Shown here: positions 55,831-64,000 of the stretch, in pieces
Position numbering within the stretch: the first letter of the stretch is position 1
Layout: every line of letters begins with the position of its first letter
Assembly (NCBI GenBank): GCA_963921425.1
Contig: OY992835.1
Span: 10,912,001-10,976,000, forward strand
DNA: 64,000 bases
Source of the DNA: Dryas octopetala
Lineage: Eukaryota > Streptophyta > Magnoliopsida > Rosales > Rosaceae
Reading direction: 5' to 3'
Position numbers and translations under genes: made by a program
The notes under the pieces: model-generated
What the model was told of the DNA's origin: nothing
Databases searched by the model: none
What the model saw: the letters and a program-made list of their open reading frames with translations, nothing else

Positions 55831-56273
55831 TAAGGCTTAGTTTGTATTACTGTGAGAAAAAACAGCTGTGAATTAAGTAAAGTCAGCTGTAAAGTAAAGC
55901 AGATGAGTGTTTGTTAAACTATCTTTCCAAAAGCGCAATGAGTGCAAAAAGTGTTTGGTAAATTTTAATATAAAACTGTCGTGTCTGTGTATAATTATTA
56001 AAATAGACACGATGCTGAAAGTGCTTGAAATGAATGATAACCCTTTGTCATTTGAATAAAAATTGAGGGTATATTGACCAACTGAAAATTTTTATTAATG
56101 AGGCCCACAACTTTCATTCACAACCATTTTGAATAGCATATGGATAACTACTTTTTAAAACTAGCACTACAATTTTTGCTTTTATTATCAAACATTAAAA
56201 TTGTTGTGAGTGACCTATAATTGTTATCTACAACAGTTTTTGGTTGTCCAACTACAATCTCAAACAGGCCTTA
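55831..56273. mobile_element. hAT/Tourist-type MITE candidate
   Basis: The left end TAAGGCTTAGTTTGTATTAC and the inverted right end TAAGGCCTGTTTGAGATTG share about 13 terminal bases. The interior has MITE-like words (CAGCTGTGAATTAAG). A convincing target duplication was not found. Confidence 0.45.
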
Positions 56274-57440
56274 AAAAAGTTTATGTTCTTTTTTTAAAAA
56301 AAAAACAATATTTTGGTTTTGGTAATCAAATTAATTTAAACAAACAAAAGAATCTAACCACCGGCCACCACCAGGCTGCAAGGCAAACTATACAAAGAGT
56401 ACCATTACGTTAACAATGAATAGAAGTACCAATTTCAATCAGCATTGATGCCAATTCTAGAATATGCAAAAATCCTAAGATTTCCAATTCCATGAGCAAG
56501 TCCTTGGAATTTTAAGAGTCCAAAAACTTTCTTATCTTTCAAGTAATCGCTTTCACCCACGCCACCCAAGCATTCTTGTCGTTCATGAGACTGACATAAA
56601 CCACAAGTACTGCCTCAACAGGAAAGAGTCAAGAGACTTACTTCACAAACCACCAAGGTAAGAAAATAACTTGTTTGCCTGTCCCAATGATAGGGACAGG
56701 CTGGTGTCATGAGAGAGAGAGAGAGGGATACCAGCTTTGGGTATCCCCGAGACATGTAAGTCCCTCCAAGGGTAAACCTCCTAAGCCCCGAGTTATCACC
56801 TTGGTGCACATCCTCCCTAGAAACTTTAGCAACATAATGAGTTGAGAAGATTATCTACAATATTTGTTTCCAAACACTAAAATATTGTCATGAATCTCAT
56901 AATAGTGCAAATTAGTGCCCACTCTAAAAATTGTTTCTACCTTTTAATAATATTTCGTTCCTTACAAGTAAGCAGTCATTTCTTTTCACAAACCCATCAC
57001 AATTTGACACATATTGACTTATAATAAAGAATTAATCGATAAGAGAAAAAAATTAGAAAAGTCAACATGTTATGGGGTTTTAAAAATGACCGGTTACATG
57101 TAACTTTTCTTCTAATCCTAAAAGAAAATCCGAATTTTGGTGGTTGGTTGGTTAATTTGATTGTAAAGATGGTTGGAGAGTAATGTGTGGTGTGGATTTT
57201 GCTATGATATTGGAATTGTTAAATGTATGGTGATTTAGATTAGCAATCAATTTGATGGGTTTTTGTTTGTTAGTCAATTTCACGTTTTTATATTTACTTG
57301 GACATGCGGTTTGGTTGTTGAAGAACTGGAAGGAAAGAAATAAACATTGTATTATTCGCTGTCTTGATTCCATGATCATTTGGCTGAGTTTGAATTTTAT
57401 GTTGGCTTGGCCAAAAAAAAAAAAAAAAGCATCAGAAGAT
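56274..57440. other. intergenic stretch without recognisable gene
   Basis: Short GA run at 56712-56725 and an A-run at 57412-57428. Nothing else supported. Confidence 0.5.
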
Positions 57441-57444
57441 TTCA

Positions 57445-57925
57445 TGCTTCCTTTCCTTGTTTCTTCTTGGGAATAAAAGAGAGATTTGGTCAATGGAGTC
57501 ATATGGTTTTTTCTTTGTGAATGGTTTCTGTGGTTTTGTTGTGTGACCAAGCGGGTTTACTGTAAACAGGAAGTGCCTTCTAAGGAGACTGTCTGACCAA
57601 GCGGGTTACTGCTATCAAATGGAGACCGGCATCAACACGGCGTGAGCAAGAGAAGTGGGCTAGAGCAACTAAGGCTGCAACAGGAGGCAGTGTAAGTCAG
57701 ATGTTTCATCAGTAACTAGAAGTCCCTTTGATAACCAGCCACTTGGTGATCTTGTCCAGAGGCTTTCAAGCTTTAGAGGCAAATAAGGGTTTTGCTCTTA
57801 GGAAAAAGGAAAATAGAACTTTCAGTTACATTAATCTAAATGTTACTTTGGAAGGATGCATCTTAGTTTTGTGCATCTCACTTAGAGCTAACCTGCAGGA
57901 AGTGATGTTTTGGGAAGGCGCTCTG
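57445..57925 (+). repeat. tandem duplication copy 1, with a CGL160-like exon
   Basis: About 481 bp that recur at 58343-58823 with only about three differences. It contains the exon ending at 57689 (WRPASTRREQEKWARATKAA in frame). The following exon is cut off after GGCGCTCT. Confidence 0.92.
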
Positions 57926-60900
57926 CCAAAACAGAATTTTGGTAATGAGATTAGGCTGCCTTTTCTCTGCCAAAACAGGCCCTTCTAAATCATAAGAACT
58001 CAAGCCCCCACTCTAACGGTATAAACCGTCAAGACAAGGCAATTATGCCAACTAAGAACGTCGTCGTTGCAAGACAGCTTTTGCTGTTCACAACGCTCCC
58101 ACTTTGCTTGCCTTGTATCCAGTAGTTCTTGCCTTAACCATATCACTCTACCCTTTCAGATTCTTACCAAGATATTTGTGTTTTGTGAATCAGACAGCAC
58201 AGATATGGAAAATTGACTTACACATGATCATTTGATCATCACCACACACCAATCAGAAACTCAGAATTCATGTGAAAATAAAGCCCCCTTTTTTATTTTC
58301 TTTGCCTTTTAATTTTTTAAAAATTATTGTGCATTCTATATTGCTCCTTTCCTTGTTTCTTCTTGGGAATCAAAGAGAGATTTGGTGAATGGAGTCATAT
58401 GGTTTTTTCTTTGTGAATGGTTTCTGTGGTTTTGTTGTGTGACCAAGCGGGTTTACTGTAAACAGGAAGTGCCTTCTAAGGAGACTGTCTGACCAAGCGG
58501 GTTACTGCTATCAAATGGAGACCGGCATCAACACGGCGTGAGCAAGAGAAGTGGGCTAGAGCAACTAAGGCTGCAACAGGAGGCAGTGTAAGTCAGATGT
58601 TTCATCAGTAACTAGAAGTCCCTTTGATAACCAGCCACTTGGTGATCTTGTCCAGAGGCTTTCAAGCTTTAGAGGCAAATAAGGGTTTTGCTCTTAGGAA
58701 AAAGGAAAATAGAACTTTCAGTTACATTAATCTAAATGTTACTTTGGAAGGATGCATCTTAGTTTTGTGCATCTCACTTAGAGCTAACCTGCAGGAAGTG
58801 ATGTTTTGGGAAGGCGCTCTCGGGAGGACCCAAAAGTAGTGGCCGAGCAGTATAGGAAGCAGTATTTTAAGGTACTTCTCTGCAGTACCTGTCAACTATA
58901 TCATCTTGTTTTTGTCCATATTCATCCTCCTTTCTATAATTTAAGAAATAAATAATAATTTTCCTTTTGATTTTGCTATTATAGTTAAAGAAGAGGTTGC
59001 AAGTCCTACACTGGGTATAGGTGGTGTTGGATTAGTTTCAGCTTATGTTTCATATTCCCCTGAAATTGTGGCTAGGTATGAACATTTCAGGGAACTTTTT
59101 TTTTTAAATAATTTCAACTGTAAATTACCAATATACTCCCACTAGTTCCTGTCATCCAACATCTGGGTTGTCTGGTTCATTTTGTACTTTGCCATCCTTC
59201 CCAGCGAACTGCATTGGAAATGTCTTAAGAATATCTTCTTTCTACACGCTTTCTGTTTTTATCTTTTTTATTTTTAATCCTAAAAGTTCTTATGGCAGTC
59301 CTACATGTATATTAAGAAAGTTTATAAGCTGATTGTATGAAGCTTCATATCACTATTAAATAAGCTAAAAATAAACTTTTACTTATTTTTACTAAGAGAA
59401 CAGAATAAGAAGAAATTTTGTTGAATACACTATGCAATTTGAGATGGTACATTTGGCTTCAGAGTGTTACATTTATTTGCAGGCTACTTTACTGCCCATG
59501 CTCATTTTATTGCATACTGATGCAATAAAAGTTACTCCTTTTCATGATTTCACCGTTAGGATAAGCCATGACAGTTAAGCTTTTGAGCATTTGTAAGGTA
59601 CAAAAAAAAATCCAAAACTTCTCTTTTTCGACCAATAGAATATTTCCTGACAGTTTTATTTGTGAGCATGTAACCAGTAGAATATGTCCTGACTATTTCA
59701 TTTATGAGCAAGTAGCCAACCCTGCTAATGTTTAGTGTTCCTGTTAATTCTATTTGGACAATTGCAATCTCTCAGGATGTCTGGTGATGTTTCATATAAA
59801 TTTTTATAGATTATAATTTATTCATGAAATTGATGCTCATCTATCTCCTATACATTCAGCTATGGTGCTGGGTTGCTGGGTTCCGTGGCTTACATGCGTA
59901 TGCTGGGTAGTAGCGTGCATTCCATGGCAGATGGAGCAAGAGGACTTCTCAAGTATGTAATAAATGACTACTGGTGTTGTCTGATCTAAATGCATCAGCT
60001 GCATGTTTCGTACATTAATTGTTCCTTTTAATTTATGGTATATTGGTGAGCAGTTCAATTTGCAATTTGATTATCTTCTTTAAATACATGTAACAAGATG
60101 TTCAGAAAATTCACACAAATTACAACAACTTGCTAATTTCCCTGATTTCGCAATCAACTTATTGAAGCTTCACCTGAGGATGCCTGCTAGCACCACTAAT
60201 GCCTTATGTTTCTAATGCCACAAGCCTGGGTTTAGGCTTTCTTTAAGCTTCCAATTTACAAATCGTGCTTGTAAGCTGCCAACCTTCATTTCAAAATTTC
60301 CACTGCCTGCTGATTGAGTGAATTGTCTTTACATATTAGTAAAATATTGCTTAAATGAATGGTGTTTCAGTTTAGAGCTGTTTGTCATTAATTTTTCCTG
60401 CTAGTCTGAAAGGAAATAGAATGTGGGGGCTCATAAGCTCAAGAAGAATAATGATATTATATAGTGGTTACACTCATCAAGATTAGTGTACTGGATTTCT
60501 TTTGCTGCTTTTTTTCCGTATAACCGTACAAGAGTTGCAGTTAACAGCTATGGAGAGGCACGAATGATTCCCATCTCCCCCCCCAAAAAAAAAAAAAAAA
60601 AAAAGAATTGTCATTTAACCGATGCTATTGGTTCCTGTTGTATTAGTCATGATCTTTAACAGGTGGAATGGGTAAATATCTGCTCTGGCATGTAACTGCA
60701 CTCATCTTCTTTGAAAGATACTTCTACAGATGGTTTGTGCAAATTTCTTTAAATGCATGTCAATGCTTTCGCTCCTTTCCTTTCTTTGAAGTTCTTTACA
60801 CTTTTAATACTGTGAAATTGGTATCAATAAATTTTCAAGATTACGTTGATTCACAGTGGTTGTGGATAATGCTTATGTGGTTAAGGCTGAACACAAAAAT

Positions 60901-61080
60901 TCAGTAGCTATGACTCTTTTTCAGTGACTAACTAGTGTTGAGTATGGGTGCAGGATTGTTGTTCCACAATATGGGTTTATGCACCTGGAATTGATACCAA
61001 TGTTGGTGGGATTCTTCACATACAAGATTGCTACTTTTATCCAAGCCATAGAGGAAGCACTTCCTAAAGTTGAGAAATAG
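57620..61080 (+). pseudogene. CGL160-like gene (AtpI/Unc1-type membrane protein), 5'-incomplete and broken
   Basis: Exons recognisable in order: about 58516-58585 (duplicate 57620-57689; WRPASTRREQEKWARATKAA), 58795-58871 (REDPKVVAEQYRKQYFK), 58985-59075 (KLKKRLQVL, then GIGGVGLVSAYVSYSPE), 59860-59952 (YGAGLLGSVAYMRMLG), about 60608-60671 (LLVPVVLVMIFNRWN) and 60954-61080 (ending FIQAIEEALPKVEK plus stop). This is the C-terminal AtpI-like part of CGL160, a thylakoid factor for chloroplast ATP-synthase (CF1Fo) assembly (family knowledge). One base is missing after QVL near 59010. The exon at 60.6 kb has TAA where a GQPR glutamine codon is expected, and its acceptor is replaced by C/A runs. 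No transit-peptide exons were found. It is likely a pseudogene, though sequence error cannot be excluded. Confidence 0.75.
58343..58823 (+). repeat. tandem duplication copy 2, with a CGL160-like exon
   Basis: Near-identical to 57445-57925, about 898 bp downstream. In this copy the second exon continues normally past GGCGCTCT. Confidence 0.92.
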
Positions 61081-61830
61081 ACACAAGTTCAAGATAAACC
61101 TTCATGTCTTCATACATCAATAGAATATCCGGTGATTATCTGATGCAGCTTGCGGAGGTATGTTCTAAATTTCAATTGTTTCTAGTTGGTCAGCATATTT
61201 ACAATCTTGTTCCTGAAATTAACAAAAATTTTATAGCCAAAATGTTGGCAACATAAATCTGTTGAATATGAATCTGTCATCGGAGTTTATGAATTACAAA
61301 TTTCCTGAATTTTGTATAATATACTCAGATAATTGATAGATTTTACAAAGATGGCCAACTTTCCTCCACAGTTTATGTCCCTCAGACTTTACGGGAATGA
61401 ACAAATCCAGTGGTTTCGAACCAATCAAAACCAACTGTATATGAATTACTCTGGGTGGTGTCATAGACACACCATATCTTTAAGTTATAATTTGCACCTT
61501 GACAATCTTTGAACAATTATTGTGTTTCTTTTTCCATTTTTAACTTTTTATTGGTTTATTTTCCTGAGTTGCAGATAATGGTTGCCTCTCTAGTTGACAA
61601 GCTGCTTGGAGGTGAAGAGGTATATGTGGTGTAGTGAATAACAGTGAATAACAGGAATTGTTTACTCGTTATTGCTGTTAATTTTCTTTTGTACTATAGT
61701 AATGTTGTAAAAGAAGGAAAAATAATATTCTTTTGGCTAAGATTTGCCTCATATTATTTGTAATATTTTCATATATATTTTGATATATATCTACTCATAT
61801 TTATCGGTGTATATATATATACTAAATTAA
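61081..61830 (+). other. 3' flank of the CGL160-like gene
   Basis: Possible 3' UTR. An intron-like GT...TTGCAG pair (61159 to about 61576) could join UTR parts. No further coding exon is certain. Confidence 0.4.
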
Positions 61831-61849
61831 TAGGATATGTACTAATACA

Positions 61850-62275
61850 TATTATTAAATTAATTATACTAGTATATATTATTACTAATATTAATATTAT
61901 TGCAATTAAACTGGTACTATACTAAACTACCAATACTACTCGTGCAAATATATATTCATCAAACATTATATTTTATGCATCATATTTGATTAAATTTTAA
62001 TTTATATTGGTATATAATAATTAGTATTATTATAATTAAACTAAAAATGAACCGAATATATACTGAAGTAAACTCAAAATGAACCGAAGATATACTGAAT
62101 TAAATCGAAAATGAACCGAAAGTATCCGATACAAAAATTACTAAAATCGAACCGAAAACTGAAGTTCCCCAAAAATTACCAAACCGAAAAATACCGAAAT
62201 CGAAAAATACCAATTTTTTGGTTTTGGTTTGGTAAGCCCCAATACCGATCCGAACCGATTGATGGATAGCTCTAA
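61850..62275. mobile_element. possible hAT-type element end
   Basis: Repeated AAAATGAACCGAA words lead into GGTTTTGGTTTGGTAAGCCC and CCGATTGATGGATAGCTCTA, which resembles the subterminal GGTTCGG region and TAGAGCTATCCA terminus of plant hAT elements. The left terminus was not found. Confidence 0.4.
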
Positions 62276-62276
62276 T

Positions 62277-62670
62277 TTTTAGTGAAGCATCCAGAATTAT
62301 TTAATCAATAATTTTTAATAAATCTAATTTTAGCCTAAAATTATTTTGTGTGCCTATTTTATTTAATAATTTTTAATAAAATTATTTTAGCCTAACCCAT
62401 TTTTAGGATTTAGTATTTAATACTAAATCCTCCTTCTGACTTAAATGAAATGAAAAAAAAATGAAATGAAAAAAAATAAAAAATGAACAAAAACATACTT
62501 AAAGGAATCTAACAAAAGTCTCGTAATCCATCTCTAACGTACTAACTACTAAGTATCTTGTTAACAATTTTATGGATAAAGCAAGGAAGCCAATTAAGTT
62601 GTGTAAAAGTTAAGAATTATTAGTAAAAATCGTAAATTTAATCACCTAACATAGATAAATGAAGTTTTTT
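62277..62670. repeat. copy of the 43.2-43.6 kb segment
   Basis: Collinear with 43224-43605 with small indels. Confidence 0.85.
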
Positions 62671-63111
62671 ACCTTTCACCCTCGATGGGTATTGATGGGT
62701 ACAAGTAACAATATCATCAGAAATACAATAATCTCATTCTCATCCCAATTGTGCCATATTATAAGACAGTACATGTGCGTCCACTCATGAAATTTTTTTG
62801 TATGTGCCGAAATTTAAATGAAACTTTTCCAATAAATTGTCCTAAAAGTTTTAATTTAATATCATAATGCTCACATACTAGACTTTCATTCAGTTTCCAT
62901 TAACCTTAAAAATCATGCTTTCTCTCATATAGTTATATTCCAAGAATATATTCAACCATTTTATGAAACCATCATAGCTCTATTCTAGAAATAACAATGC
63001 CTACTCCATTCTAATTCAGTGCATGCATAAACATCATAAAACCAGATTTACCAATGCACTAACATAATATCCGAATACTACATCCTTAATTATCAGAAGA
63101 ATTACGTACTT

Positions 63112-64000
63112 ATTCAACTTTCTTTCTATGAAGTTCTGTATGAATTGAAATATTACGAGCATTATATTGATAGTATGAACATGAAAGAATAATGAAGGTC
63201 TCTCTGCTTCTTTATACATCCACTTGATCTTCCTCTCTCTCCCTTACTCCCATTATTAATTTTTTTATTTATTATAATTAATTTGTTGGTCATAGTTTAT
63301 GAATTTCATGCACCGACTTTAATTTTATTCTAACTGTCTTGCTGGGATCTTTAAGCAAGACATTTCCTTGAACATACCCCATTTCTCAATCAATAACAAG
63401 CTAGCTAGTGGCATGCTCTTATATTAACAATTTAACATTAATATAAACATTTCTCCTTTCAAAAATAAAATTATTTAATTTAGACATTATTTACCAATCA
63501 CCTCGTTGGCTAACTCTCTAATAGAGGTGAAATTTACTTATACAGATTCATGGATCTGATACCTCTATTAGAAATGTGGTATAACAAGTTGCTTAATAAA
63601 TATGAATCAAACAACAATTCTCCTTCTATTTCTTGTATGCGCATCCATACCAATTAAGCAACTTAAGGTTTGAAGCCTTTTGGTCAAAATATATACCTTC
63701 AAGCTTTTCATGTGAAGCTAATTAAAGCAGGTAGACAAAGTTAGGACAACAAGTTGATTTCTTACTCTATTTGTAAATTAGTACTTAGGAGCTGCTCTGC
63801 AGGCATAAAAGTTGAGACTATTTTTTTTTTTTTGCCACTAAGTTGAGGCTATGTTTCAATGAAAAACTATGGGTTCGTTTTAGCATCTATTCCTGAATAT
63901 ACATTGATTCCCACTTTTATCCATGAATTAAATTTCGATATTCTATTATCCATAAATTATTTAGGAAAACTTCCATTTAGGTCCTTGAATTTAATAATTT
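63112..64000. repeat. copy of the HIPP upstream region, without HIPP exons
   Basis: Collinear with 21371-22420, including the TATA word and the CTTCTTTATACATCCAC block. Homology stops just where the HIPP start-codon region would be; no HMA exon is found beside it. It runs to the window edge. Confidence 0.88.

Noticed and set aside
58795-58871. A frameshift in the second CGL160-like exon (reading EVMFWEGALGRTQK then stop)
   Set aside because: Using the GT two bases earlier in the preceding exon (ending GGAGGCA) restores the frame to RSDVLGRRSREDPKVV, so this exon is intact.

Overview
This is a plant nuclear genome window. It is AT-rich, its genes have many introns, and it contains GA/TA microsatellites and many nested transposable elements. 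The protein families (14-3-3 mu type, HIPP, PSYR-like LRR receptor-like protein, CGL160) and the element types (SIRE-like Copia, TRIM, CACTA and hAT MITEs) fit a eudicot, plausibly a woody rosid, but I cannot name the species.

Left third (1-21.5 kb) is the gene-bearing part, and every gene reads on the minus strand. A HAD phosphatase with a degenerate riboflavin-kinase-like C-terminus lies at 1-4224; its 3' end is outside the window. A complete seven-exon 14-3-3 gene lies at 7113-13649 and has a 3.6 kb fifth intron. A single-exon retrotransposon-gag-like gene with no pol lies at 16213-17592. A three-exon HIPP metallochaperone gene lies at 19719-21331. Between them are a SINE, several TIR/foldback elements, and a hAT-like element that carries a second small element with a perfect 10-bp target duplication.

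Middle (22.9-34.3 kb): a nearly intact, very young Copia retrotransposon (23173-33126, two 1660-bp LTRs, 5-bp TSD) sits in one copy of a tandemly duplicated segment. That segment also carries hairpin-array MITEs.

Right half (35-64 kb): a receptor-like-protein birth-and-death cluster. One long ORF (39862-42171) is accompanied by at least three broken RLP pieces and about five copies of the RLP upstream region. The cluster is interrupted by a TRIM remnant, a Copia pol relic, LINE-type retroposons, CACTA-type MITEs, a captured Agenet-domain fragment and segmental duplicates. It is followed at 57.4-61.1 kb by a broken CGL160-like gene (chloroplast ATP-synthase assembly) with an internal tandem duplication. 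The last 0.9 kb is a copy of the HIPP upstream region.

No operon-like or cooperating gene cluster is visible. The most unusual signals are the small AG...CT element with 10-bp TSDs (two copies, one with an empty-site comparison inside the window), the stand-alone gag gene, the HAD-flavokinase protein with eroded kinase motifs, CT repeats at both ends of one 14-3-3 intron, and an RLP whose C-terminal tail probably reads into a retroposon.
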